DNA from: CAZPBO01 sp964584815
GTDB taxonomy: Bacteria > Planctomycetota > SKW154
NCBI GenBank assembly: GCA_964584815.1
Contig: CAZPBO010000013.1
Location: forward strand, 1 to 39,394
Reading direction: 5' to 3'
DNA: 39,394 nt
The notes beneath the pieces were generated by a model. It saw only the letters and a program-made list of their open reading frames with translations, was not told the origin of the DNA and did not search any database. Below, piece by piece: positions 8,507 through 16,776 of the stretch; position 1 is the stretch's first letter, and every line of letters starts with the position of its first letter. A program made the position numbers and the translations under genes.

Positions 8507-8526
8507 AACACCTGCTCCGTCTCCTC

Positions 8527-8555
8527 ATATTATTTTACCCGCAACCTCTGCACAA
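8527..8555 (-). promoter_or_regulatory. Promoter of the toroid-DUF4185 operon
   Basis: Minus-strand TTGTGC (8555-8550) and TAATAT (8532-8527) with a 17-bp spacer. Transcription would begin about 14 nt before the start codon at 8506, leaving a very short leader. Confidence 0.5.
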
Positions 8556-8615
8556 ATTCACACAAGTATCAAGCCCCACCATCAGTATGGCACAATCCGT
8601 CTTGTGTGTGAGAGA

Positions 8616-8682
8616 CCGTTTCCAACACCCCCGTTCTGAGCAGAAATCTGCTTACCCGCAGAATCCCAATAACGGGGGCGGT
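8616..8682. other. Potential structured RNA or complex inverted repeat in the 273-bp intergenic region
   Basis: CCCCCGTT at 8628-8635 pairs perfectly with AACGGGGG at 8671-8678. The pairing extends by ACCG (8616-8619) with CGGT (8679-8682) across a 5' bulge. Inside, GCAG/CTGC and TCTGC/GCAGA can form two mutually exclusive small hairpins. No T-run follows on either strand, so it is not a standard terminator. It lies downstream of the RRM gene and upstream of the toroid gene, both on the minus strand. I saw nothing else in 8556-8779 apart from a weak 7-bp hairpin overlapping the RRM stop. Confidence 0.35.
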
Positions 8683-8779
8683 TTTCGGGGTAGCCGCGCA
8701 CAAATTACCTGTCACACCTCATCAGCGAAGATAAGGGTGCTGGTATGTGATTCCGCAGAAGGTAGGGAATCCGGGATGA

Positions 8780-9040
8780 CTACCTTGGGCGACGCTCGGG
8801 GCGAGGTCTTGCGGGGTTGACTCTGATGCGTCTTCCCTCGTGCATAGCACCGTCAAGTGCTTCAATCGCCGCTTGCGCTTCGGAGTCATTCGGCATTTCC
8901 ACAAAGCCAAACCCCCGCGACCGCCCCGTCATCCTGTCGGTTATAACACGGGCGGATGAGACTGTGCCGTAGGCCTCAAAGAGCCGCCGCAGCGACTCCT
9001 CCGTCGTTGAGTAGGCCAGATTGCCCACATAAATCACCAT
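8780..9040 (-). CDS. RRM-domain RNA-binding protein (cyanobacterial Rbp type)
   Basis: An 86-aa single RNA recognition motif protein. RNP2 (IYVGNLAY, residues 3-10) and RNP1 (RGFGFVEM, residues 43-50) are both intact, followed by a short basic tail (RPRPERRPR). Proteins of this size are widespread single-RRM proteins in bacteria and often respond to cold or bind mRNA. The start ATG at 9040 has GGAGG upstream. The gene is monocistronic, divergent from parB, and has a long intergenic upstream region; I could not identify a convincing promoter for it. Confidence 0.93.
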   Translation of the reverse strand: MVIYVGNLAYSTTEESLRRLFEAYGTVSSARVITDRMTGRSRGFGFVEMPNDSEAQAAIEALDGAMHEGRRIRVNPARPRPERRPR

Positions 9041-9229
9041 CTCAGCGTGCCTCCAACCAATGGAACATCCTTACGGCGGCACCCAGCGGGAAGGCTTAAA
9101 CCAACCTGCAAGGCAACACCTGCTCGCAACACTAACACCAATTTCTTCTGCTTGCAAGCCTTTTCTCAACAAAAAATTGCTTCTCTCCCCTTTTCAATGT
9201 CTCTTCACCTGCAACAACCGCCATCCTTT

Positions 9230-9258
9230 TTGACAGAATGCTTCTTGTGTGCTACAAT
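9230..9258 (+). promoter_or_regulatory. Near-consensus sigma70 promoter of parB and the downstream run
   Basis: TTGACA (9230-9235), a 17-bp spacer and TACAAT (9253-9258), with transcription expected near 9265 and a GGAG ribosome-binding site at 9272. This is one of the best promoter matches in the window. It could drive the closely spaced plus-strand genes through 17666. The remainder of 9041-9229 holds no recognisable gene, parS site or repeat. Confidence 0.85.
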
Positions 9259-9283
9259 TGCGGAGCAATTTGGAGAAAGCGTT

Positions 9284-10024
9284 ATGCGAAGACTTGGCAA
9301 AGGCTTAAGGGACCTTTTCGGTGGTGCGGAGGCAGGACCTGTTGTGGAAGTGGATGTTAACGCGATAACTCCCAACCCGTATCAGCCGCGCACCGACACA
9401 GAGGAAGGAATAAGCGAGTTAGTGGAATCCATAAAGAAGGACGGGGTTCTGCAGCCGATAGTTGTGCGTCCGTTCGGCGAGGGTTTCCAGTTGGTTTTCG
9501 GGGAGAGGCGCTGGCGGGCGTCTATTAGAGCGGGGCTTACCAGAGTTCCCGCTTTGGTAAGAGATGTTGATGAGGAAGGTCTGTTGCGGTTCGCGTTGAT
9601 AGAGAACATGCAGAGACGGGATTTGAATCCGATAGCCAAAGCGCGCGCTATAAAGACCTATATGGAGCGATACGGCTACACCCAAGCCGAGGTAGCCGAG
9701 AAGTTGCGCCTGTCGCGTTCCACAATCGCCAACACCCTGCGGCTCCTCGCCCTCCCACAGAGACTGAAACGCCAACTTGAGAGGGGCGAGATATCACCTT
9801 CATCGGTGCGATACGCCGCCACAACACGCAAACCCACCGCAAAGACATCCTTAAAAGACCCCACCCTTAAGACGCTTGAGGCGGAGTTGCGGGAAGTTTC
9901 TGACTGGGCGCTCACCATAAGCGGAACCCCCTATGCGGGTAGAATAACAATCAGATACAAAAGTAAAAAGGACTTGATGCGCCTGTGTGAAGTTTTGAAA
10001 AGGGCGTTTGTTAGGAGAGGTTAA
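9284..10024 (+). CDS. parB: ParB/Spo0J-family CTPase/DNA-binding protein
   Basis: A 246-aa ParB/Noc-family protein. It shows VNAITPNPYQPR at the N-terminus, the CTP-binding GERRWRAS motif, and ALIENMQRRDLNPIAKARA. A helix-turn-helix follows (YTQAEVAEKLRLSRSTIANTLRLLALP), then a short C-terminal dimerisation region. This family loads at parS sites and slides as a CTP-dependent clamp for chromosome segregation or occlusion. No parA/soj is adjacent and no parS-like 16-mer was noticed nearby. ATG at 9284 follows GGAGA; the frame extends upstream to 9047, but that part lies before the promoter. Translation may be coupled to the kinase/phosphatase-type gene that follows. Confidence 0.92.
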   Translation: MRRLGKGLRDLFGGAEAGPVVEVDVNAITPNPYQPRTDTEEGISELVESIKKDGVLQPIVVRPFGEGFQLVFGERRWRASIRAGLTRVPALVRDVDEEGLLRFALIENMQRRDLNPIAKARAIKTYMERYGYTQAEVAEKLRLSRSTIANTLRLLALPQRLKRQLERGEISPSSVRYAATTRKPTAKTSLKDPTLKTLEAELREVSDWALTISGTPYAGRITIRYKSKKDLMRLCEVLKRAFVRRG

Positions 10025-10065
10025 GGAATGGCGCGGGAAGGTCAGGAAAGATTTGGAGGGCGGGG

Positions 10066-12375
10066 ATGCGGTTAGACAAACTGACTCCTGATATGCGGAA
10101 AGTTCTGCAGTTCGTGAGCGATTTTGCGCGCTGCGTTCAGGTGCGTAAGATGTATCCCCCAGAACATCCCTTCATAAGCGACAGCGCCAAACACGCACTT
10201 GCAAGCGCTGCCAACGCCTTTGAGGTAAGTCCCTCTCTCTCTTTCGGGGTCTCCGCGTCAGGTTTCTATGTTCTGGATGAGGAATTGAAAAAACCGCCAC
10301 CAATATGCAGGGACTTAGCCAACCTGATGCGGAGAGTAGGACTTGACACCATAACCGTTCACAGAGGGGTGGACGAGGGACAGATTGCCTCTTTCACAAA
10401 AGAGTTGGCAGAACTTGACGCAAAGGTTCTGCGCGGTGACAAGGTGAGTGTGGACCCCGATGATGTGGCGCAACGCTATCCACACATTGAGGTGAACGCC
10501 TTCAAATGGGAACGGGTCACCACAAAGGAGACCAAGATACTGGAGAAGGTGAAGGAGAAGGCGGAGGAGTTGGGCGAGGACGAAATGAAGGTTGTTGAGT
10601 ATCTGCTGCAAGCAGGAGAAAGTGATTTGACAGACGACCTTTCAGGTAAGGTGCTTGTTGGTCTTCTTGAGGCGTCACCTGACAGGGTTTCGGAGATGGT
10701 GCGGCAGGCAATGCTGAAGGCGGGGCTGCAAGAAGAGGAGGGGGTGGTTTATGAGATACAAAAAGGCGCGCTCGCCTTACCCGAGAAGGTGGCTCAGACG
10801 ATATTTGACAGGATAGCGCTTGCGCTTGTGGAAGGCGAGAAGGCGGCGTCCGCAGATGTGGAAAACGCCTTCTACACCATCTTGAAAGGTCTGCCTCCCA
10901 CTGTGCTCAAGACGCTTTTCGGCAGCGGGGTCGCCACCGCAAGTCAGGAACACGCCACAGAGTTACTGAAATCTCTTTCCCGCCGTGTTCGGACAAAAAT
11001 TCTTATTAACGAACTGCTTAAGGAATATTCGGACGCCGAGATGGAGCGGGTTGTGCGGAAGATGGTCGCATTCGGTGCGGAGATGGCAGAAATCGCCGAA
11101 CTGCTTTCCCAGGAGTTGGGAAGGTTGGCGTCTGAGGAGAGTCGTGAGAAGGCGCTGCGGCGTCTGATGAGCGTCGTGCGGCGAGAAGTAGAAGGGCGTG
11201 TCAAGCCACGCTACAAAGCACTTGTGGTGGAACCCGACGCCGACACCGTCGCCATATACAAAGCCGCTTTCTATGAGCATTCCTGCCGCGTGAAAGTCGT
11301 CACAGATGCCGAAGCCGCTCTGCACGAACTGCAGCAGAACGGTTACGACATCGTCGCACTTGAGTTGAAGTTGAGGGGCAGCATAACGGGACACGAACTA
11401 CTCAACCACCTGCGTAAAAAAGATGTGCCCGTCATCATCGGCACCGAAGTTGAAGGGTTCAAAAACGATTTTGAGGTCGCCACCTACAAACATAAGCGCT
11501 TTCTGGTAAAACCTCTGACAATAGAGGATGTGGAAGCGGCGCTGGAAGAGTTGCTTAAAGAACAGAAGTCTGATAAAGCGGAGACGGTTGCCGTGGGTGG
11601 TGAGGGCAGCGGCGGCACCTCGCCCGTTCAGGATGAGGAGTTAGAAGAAGCAGCGGCGATACAGAAGGGCTTGCTGCCCAAGGAACTGCCGTCTGTTGAG
11701 GGCTTCCACCTTGCGGCAGCGTATGCGCCCTGCAAAGGCGTCGGCGGTGACCTCTACGATGTTGTGCGCCTTTCTGATGATAAGGTGGGGATTTTTGTAG
11801 GTGATGTGAGCGGCAAAGGAATATCAGCCGCAATGGTTATGGTGTTGGTCAGAACACTTTTCAGAACCGCCGCCGCCTTCCACGAATCCCCCCGCCAAAC
11901 CCTCATCCACCTCAACCGACTCCTATCACGCGAAATGGCTGAAGGTATGTTTGTCTCCGCCGTCTATGTGATAATTGACCCAAAACGGCGCGAACTCTTC
12001 ATCTCCTCCGCAGGACACTGCCCACCACTCTTCTGGGCAACAGAGCGCGACAAAGTGATGGCACAGTTCATCGGCGAGACGGGTATGGTTCTGGGACTGG
12101 GGGATACGGAAATTTTCCGTAACAAAACTAAGGAGTTTCTGTTTCAGGTTGACCCCGGTGTGGGACTGCTCCTCTACACTGATGGCATAACCGAAGCGAT
12201 GAATGAGTCAGGTGAGCAGTTTGGAGAGGAGCGCCTCATTGAGGTGATAGAATCGTCAGGGATTTACGAGCCGGAGCGGATTCTCGCCAACATCTACGGC
12301 GCTGTTGATGTGTTTCGCGGCGAGGCTCCGCAGTCAGACGATATGACCGTTTTTTGCATCAAATGCACAGGATAG
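10066..12375 (+). CDS. PP2C-family (SpoIIE/RsbU-type) phosphatase with a pseudo-receiver domain
   Basis: A 769-aa cytoplasmic signalling protein. Residues 1-380 are a helical region of unknown family. Residues about 383-505 form a response-regulator receiver (YKALVVEPDAD..., ending KRFLVKPLT) in which the usual phospho-accepting Asp is Glu433 (IVALELKL). Residues about 525-769 are a SpoIIE-like PP2C Ser/Thr phosphatase with GGDLYDV, GDVSGKGISAAM, SAGHCPPLFW, LLLYTDGITEA and SDDMTVF, so metal-binding residues look intact. Such proteins usually dephosphorylate anti-anti-sigma factors, but no STAS or anti-sigma partner is adjacent. ATG at 10066 follows GGAGGG. It lies 41 nt after parB. Confidence 0.88.
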   Translation: MRLDKLTPDMRKVLQFVSDFARCVQVRKMYPPEHPFISDSAKHALASAANAFEVSPSLSFGVSASGFYVLDEELKKPPPICRDLANLMRRVGLDTITVHRGVDEGQIASFTKELAELDAKVLRGDKVSVDPDDVAQRYPHIEVNAFKWERVTTKETKILEKVKEKAEELGEDEMKVVEYLLQAGESDLTDDLSGKVLVGLLEASPDRVSEMVRQAMLKAGLQEEEGVVYEIQKGALALPEKVAQTIFDRIALALVEGEKAASADVENAFYTILKGLPPTVLKTLFGSGVATASQEHATELLKSLSRRVRTKILINELLKEYSDAEMERVVRKMVAFGAEMAEIAELLSQELGRLASEESREKALRRLMSVVRREVEGRVKPRYKALVVEPDADTVAIYKAAFYEHSCRVKVVTDAEAALHELQQNGYDIVALELKLRGSITGHELLNHLRKKDVPVIIGTEVEGFKNDFEVATYKHKRFLVKPLTIEDVEAALEELLKEQKSDKAETVAVGGEGSGGTSPVQDEELEEAAAIQKGLLPKELPSVEGFHLAAAYAPCKGVGGDLYDVVRLSDDKVGIFVGDVSGKGISAAMVMVLVRTLFRTAAAFHESPRQTLIHLNRLLSREMAEGMFVSAVYVIIDPKRRELFISSAGHCPPLFWATERDKVMAQFIGETGMVLGLGDTEIFRNKTKEFLFQVDPGVGLLLYTDGITEAMNESGEQFGEERLIEVIESSGIYEPERILANIYGAVDVFRGEAPQSDDMTVFCIKCTG

Positions 12376-12379
12376 GGCG

Positions 12380-13894
12380 ATGAGAAGACCCGTCGTTTTG
12401 GTGATACGGGACGGATGGGCGATAGTGCAGGACCACAGATGGGACGCCACATACCACGCCGCAACCCCCAACCACGACTATCTGTTCGCAAAATTCGGCT
12501 ACACCCAACTCGCCTGCTCGGGACGAGATGTGGGACTGCCTGACGGCATAATGGGCAACTCCGAAGTAGGGCACACCAACATCGGCGCGGGACGCATCGT
12601 CATTCAGGAATCTCTCCATATAAGGGAGGAGATAGAAAGCGGCGCTTTTTTCACAAATCCTGCCCTCACATCCCTTATGCGATACTGCAAAGACAGCAGG
12701 GTTGCGCTGCATCTTATGGGACTCTGCTCCGACGGTATTGTCCACAGCGACCTCGCCCACCTTGAAGCGCTGCTCAAAATGGCGCGCAAAGCAGGCATAA
12801 AAACCATCTTCGTTCACTGCTTCCTTGATGGACGCGACACCCCTCCTCGCTCCGCCAAGCCTTTCTTAGAAACCGTTGAAAACTGGTGCCGCACTTTCGG
12901 CGCATCTATTGCCACAGTCATCGGGCGTTACTGGGCTATGGACCGCGACAAGCGTTGGCAACGCACCGCCCGCGCCTATATGGCGGTAGCGGAAGGCAGA
13001 GGGGAGTTCTCATCTCCAGATGCTGTGTCAGCACTTATGGCGGCATACCAGCGCGGCGAGACCGACGAGTTCGTCAAACCCACCGTCATCGCAGGATATT
13101 CCGGAATGGAGGTAGGCTGTGGGGTGGTTTTCTTCAATTTCCGCGCCGACAGAGCGCGTCAACTCACAAAAGCCCTTGTTCTACCTGATTTTGCGGAGTT
13201 TGAACGCCCACGATTCATAAATCCGCGTTTCGTCTCCTTCACACTCTATGAGAAAAGTCTGCCTGTGCCATATGCTTTTGAGTTGCCTCCTATCCAAAAC
13301 AACCTTGGGGAGGTGGTGAGCCGCGCGGGGCTGCGCCAGTTCCGAACCGCGGAAACCGAAAAATACGCCCATGTCACATACTTCTTCAACTCGGGGCGCG
13401 AAGAACCTTACCCAAACGAAGACCGCCTCCTCATCCCCAGCCCCAAAGTCGCGACATACGACTTAAAACCCGAGATGTCGGCGCCGCAGGTGACCGAACA
13501 GTTGTTGAAGCGTCTGCCGCACTATGACCTTGTGGTGGTCAACTACGCAAACGGCGATATGGTGGGACACACAGGGGTTTTTGACGCGGCGGTGCGGGCC
13601 TGTGAAGTGGTGGATGAATGCGTCGGGAAAGTGGTTGAAGTAACGACATCGTTGGGTGGAGTCTGCATTATCACCGCAGACCACGGAAACTGCGAGGTTA
13701 TGAAAGATGAAAACGGCAACCCCCATACATACCACACCACAAACCCTGTCCATTTCTGCGTCGTTGACCCGCAAAAAGTGTGGCGCTACAGAAGCGGTGG
13801 GCGACTCGCCGATATCGCCCCCACGGTGCTGTTCTTCCTCGGTCTTGATGTGCCTCATCAGATGACAGGAAAAAACCTTGTTTTGGAGGATTGA
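12380..13894 (+). CDS. gpmI: 2,3-bisphosphoglycerate-independent phosphoglycerate mutase
   Basis: A 504-aa glycolytic/gluconeogenic enzyme that interconverts 3- and 2-phosphoglycerate. The two-Mn alkaline-phosphatase-like active site is visible: Asp11 in VIRDGW, the phospho-Ser61 motif GNSEVGHTNIGAGR, HCFLDGRDTPP, NFRADRARQ, NYANGDMVGHTG, and TADHGNCE near the end. Length is normal for the family. An arginine (Arg10) precedes the Asp where aliphatic residues are usual. It starts 4 nt after the PP2C stop with AGGATAGGG upstream, so it is part of the same run. Confidence 0.96.
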   Translation: MRRPVVLVIRDGWAIVQDHRWDATYHAATPNHDYLFAKFGYTQLACSGRDVGLPDGIMGNSEVGHTNIGAGRIVIQESLHIREEIESGAFFTNPALTSLMRYCKDSRVALHLMGLCSDGIVHSDLAHLEALLKMARKAGIKTIFVHCFLDGRDTPPRSAKPFLETVENWCRTFGASIATVIGRYWAMDRDKRWQRTARAYMAVAEGRGEFSSPDAVSALMAAYQRGETDEFVKPTVIAGYSGMEVGCGVVFFNFRADRARQLTKALVLPDFAEFERPRFINPRFVSFTLYEKSLPVPYAFELPPIQNNLGEVVSRAGLRQFRTAETEKYAHVTYFFNSGREEPYPNEDRLLIPSPKVATYDLKPEMSAPQVTEQLLKRLPHYDLVVVNYANGDMVGHTGVFDAAVRACEVVDECVGKVVEVTTSLGGVCIITADHGNCEVMKDENGNPHTYHTTNPVHFCVVDPQKVWRYRSGGRLADIAPTVLFFLGLDVPHQMTGKNLVLED

Positions 13895-13897
13895 GAT

Positions 13898-14659
13898 ATG
13901 GAGTTCATCACTTATGAGGTGACAGAAAGGATAGCACGGATAGTGCTGCGCCGTCCTCCGCTCAATGTTTTAAACATCGCAATGATGCAAGAGATAAACT
14001 CCGCCATTGAGGACGCGACAAAAAGAGGCGATGTCTGCGCTCTGTGCTTCTTTGCTGAAGGCAAGCACTTCAGTGCAGGTGTGGATGTGGGCGAGCATAT
14101 GGGCGACAGTGCCGCCAAGATGATAGAGGTCTTTGACGGGATGTTCAGGCGTTTGGTGGAGTTTTCCCGTCCAACGATATGCGCGGTTCAGGGCAACTGC
14201 CTCGGCGGGGGGTGTGAGTTAGCGACATTCTGCGACATAGTGATAGCGTCAGAGAACGCCAAATTCGGGCAACCTGAGGTGCGCGTTGGGGTGTTCCCAC
14301 CCGTGGCGGCTGCTTGGTGGCCTTTGCTGCCTTCCTCAAAACGCGCCGTAGAGTTGCTCCTAACAGGAGAGATTGTGGACGCAAAAAGTGCGCTTGAGGC
14401 GGGAATCATAAACCGCGTCGTGCCTGATGCGGCGCTGCAGGAAGAGGCAGAAAAAACGCTTAAAAGTCTTGCCAAATCAAGCGCGGCGGTGCTTGCCCAC
14501 ACAAAACGCGCTCTTTCTGTCCCCCTGCGCCAAATCTTTCTTAAATCTCTTGAGGAGATTGAGCGTCTATATCTTGGGGAACTGATGAAAACACACGATG
14601 CGGAAGAAGGATTGAAAGCGTTTCTGGAGAAGAGGAAGCCGCAATGGAGGGACGCTTAA
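13898..14659 (+). CDS. Enoyl-CoA hydratase/isomerase family protein
   Basis: A 253-aa crotonase-fold enzyme. The oxyanion-hole segments HFSAGVDVGEH and CLGGGCELATFCD are present, as is FGQPEVRVGVFPP, which carries the second catalytic Glu position. The N-terminal segment RRPPLNVLNIAMMQEIN resembles dienoyl-CoA hydratases of anaerobic aromatic degradation (cyclohexa-1,5-dienecarbonyl-CoA hydratase type). No other benzoyl-CoA pathway gene is present, so the substrate stays open. ATG at 13898 follows GGAGG. It follows gpmI by 3 nt, and its 3' end overlaps the next gene by 16 nt. Confidence 0.88.
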   Translation: MEFITYEVTERIARIVLRRPPLNVLNIAMMQEINSAIEDATKRGDVCALCFFAEGKHFSAGVDVGEHMGDSAAKMIEVFDGMFRRLVEFSRPTICAVQGNCLGGGCELATFCDIVIASENAKFGQPEVRVGVFPPVAAAWWPLLPSSKRAVELLLTGEIVDAKSALEAGIINRVVPDAALQEEAEKTLKSLAKSSAAVLAHTKRALSVPLRQIFLKSLEEIERLYLGELMKTHDAEEGLKAFLEKRKPQWRDA

Positions 14660-16776
14660 CTCGTTTTGCGGCACTGGTTGTTTTCCTTCTGCCTGCTTTC
14701 TGCGCGGCTGGGGAAGTCACTGTCTTGGTGGATGTGGGGAAGTGGGTTGTGCGCGGAAAGCCCGCGGTTCCCGTGCGTGGGGTATGGGTAGGTCTGCCGC
14801 AGAACGCAAAAGAGAAAACCCTGACCCTTAAAGCGGAAGCCGTTTCGGTGCGGTGGGGCTATGTGAGGGGGGCAAAGGTTATGCGCTGCGGCGACAAAGT
14901 TGAGGAGGTAAGGTGGCGGGCGGGTGCAGATGGGTTATACCCTGCGGCGTGGGCGGAACTGGTGAGTGTGGGCAAGGTGGGCGGGGTCAAAGTTGCGCTT
15001 GTGCGGGTGTTCGGTGCGCGGGTGAATGCAACAGGTTATGGAATGCTGGCGGGGTCTGTTCGGCTGCGTCTACGCTTTGAGGACGGAGATGCCGTGGAGG
15101 GGACGCCACCACGCTTTGTGCCGCTCCTTGCCAACCCCGACATAGTTAGGAACTACCGCTTCGTCAAAGCGGCAGGAAGCGTTGATGTGGTGGTGATAGC
15201 ACCGCAGGCAATAATTGACGCCGCCGTCCTTAACGACTGGCTCAACTACCGCAGAGCACAGGGCTTCACCGTTGAGGTGACATCAATTGAGAGCATAGAC
15301 GCCGCCTACGGTGGTTCGGAGTTGGCGGAAAAAATCCGCGCGTTTCTGAAATCAAAACACAGCCAAGGCGCTTTCTGCGCACTTCTTGTCGGAAACCCTG
15401 ACCCAGACGACAACACAAACTCCCAAGACAGCGTCGGCAGCGTTCCGATGAAGATGTGCTGGCCGCGTAAATACGACCCTCCCAACAACAGCCTCCCCAA
15501 CCCCAACCTTTATCGTCAGGCACCCACCGACTTTTACTACGCCGACTTAACGGGCAACTGGGACAAGGACGGCGACGGCTTCTACGGAGAGGGCTACACC
15601 TACAAATGGTCAGAAAGCGGCGACATAGACGGCATAGACTTCCTTGCTGAAATGATAGTTGGACGGATACCGTTTGACGACCCAGATGATGTGAGGGAAT
15701 ACCTGCAACGGGTGATGGACTATGAGAAGGCGGGTTATGGATATGTTTTTGGGAGCGGAGGCGCGCTTGCGTGGCGCCATCGGGCGCTTATCGGCTGCGG
15801 TGATTACCTTGATGCAAGCACCCCGCCTCACATTTACGGCGAATATCTGCGCAAAAGCGTCTTTGAGCCACGGGGCTGGACGACAAAACGCGGCTACAGG
15901 ACAGGCGACGCATCTCTACGCGACTTCTACTGCACCCCAATCGCTTTTGCCACCGAATGGAGCGACGGTTACGGCGTTGTGGCGTGGTTGACGCACGGTC
16001 AGGAGCGCTCCGCCGACGATGTCTTTGACACCTTCTATTGTTACCTGCTGCCGCAGGATAAGGGAGCGTTCGTTGTGGCGGCAGCCTGTGAAAACGGCAT
16101 CCCTGAAGACGCTTGCGGGCTTTATGCGGAGACACTCCGCAACGGGGTTCTGGCGTTTTACGGCTTTTCGCGGGTGATGTGGTATGTTCCAGGTTGGGAG
16201 CGACTGAAAGATGGCGGAGGTATGTCACTCTGCGCGGTGCTGTTAAAACACATTCTTCAAGGAGAATTTGCGGGTCAGGCGTTGGTGAATTCCGTCTGGT
16301 GGTACATTCAGGAAGGAGGCGGGTTCCCCACCGATGTATACAATGCCTTCTCTCTCAACCTTTACGGAGACCCACTTGTGCGGGTGATGTGGCTGGATAT
16401 GATGCCTTCGGGTTTGAGTAAAGCACGCAAAGGGCATTATTACAGCGAGCGACTTCAGATGATAGGCGGCTACACACCTGCCAATTTCACTCTGACAGAA
16501 GGAGTGCTACCGCCGGGACTGCAGTTGTCCCAAGACGGACTCATTGACGGCACACCTTTCCGCAGCGGCAGTTGGTCGTTTCTGGTGCAGGTGAAAGACT
16601 CCACAGGCGCGGTATCAAGCAGAAGATACACCCTCAAGGTGAAGGGGGAACCGTCTGGCTGCCTTTACACGAAAACACCTGACGGCACAGGTCTTTGGGC
16701 GCTCGCATTTCTGTTTGTTCTGCTCCTTGTTCGGAGACAACGGCGTTGTTCCTCTACAGCAAGTATTACGACTTAA
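14644..16776 (+). CDS. Secreted C25 (gingipain-like) cysteine peptidase with an Ig-like domain and C-terminal sorting tail
   Basis: A 710-aa exported protein with a signal peptide (FAALVVFLLPAFCAAG). The central region, about residues 175-590, resembles peptidase family C25: VDVVVIAPQAI, FCALLVGNPD, DFYYADLTGNWD, AEMIVGRIPF, then the putative dyad His451 in WLTHGQE and Cys482 in VAAACENG (spacing 31). A putative-Ig (He_PIG) module follows (FTLTEGVLPPGLQLSQDGLIDGTP). The end has the layout of a CTERM anchor: a Cys, a hydrophobic helix (LWALAFLFVLLLV) and RRQRR. ATG at 14644 follows GAGGAAG. Catalytic assignment is by motif reading only. Confidence 0.82.
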   Translation: MEGRLTRFAALVVFLLPAFCAAGEVTVLVDVGKWVVRGKPAVPVRGVWVGLPQNAKEKTLTLKAEAVSVRWGYVRGAKVMRCGDKVEEVRWRAGADGLYPAAWAELVSVGKVGGVKVALVRVFGARVNATGYGMLAGSVRLRLRFEDGDAVEGTPPRFVPLLANPDIVRNYRFVKAAGSVDVVVIAPQAIIDAAVLNDWLNYRRAQGFTVEVTSIESIDAAYGGSELAEKIRAFLKSKHSQGAFCALLVGNPDPDDNTNSQDSVGSVPMKMCWPRKYDPPNNSLPNPNLYRQAPTDFYYADLTGNWDKDGDGFYGEGYTYKWSESGDIDGIDFLAEMIVGRIPFDDPDDVREYLQRVMDYEKAGYGYVFGSGGALAWRHRALIGCGDYLDASTPPHIYGEYLRKSVFEPRGWTTKRGYRTGDASLRDFYCTPIAFATEWSDGYGVVAWLTHGQERSADDVFDTFYCYLLPQDKGAFVVAAACENGIPEDACGLYAETLRNGVLAFYGFSRVMWYVPGWERLKDGGGMSLCAVLLKHILQGEFAGQALVNSVWWYIQEGGGFPTDVYNAFSLNLYGDPLVRVMWLDMMPSGLSKARKGHYYSERLQMIGGYTPANFTLTEGVLPPGLQLSQDGLIDGTPFRSGSWSFLVQVKDSTGAVSSRRYTLKVKGEPSGCLYTKTPDGTGLWALAFLFVLLLVRRQRRCSSTASITT

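Noticed and set aside
8759..8786. Hairpin AAGGTAG/CTACCTT over the RRM stop as an intrinsic terminator
   Set aside because: Long loop and no following T-run on the minus strand.
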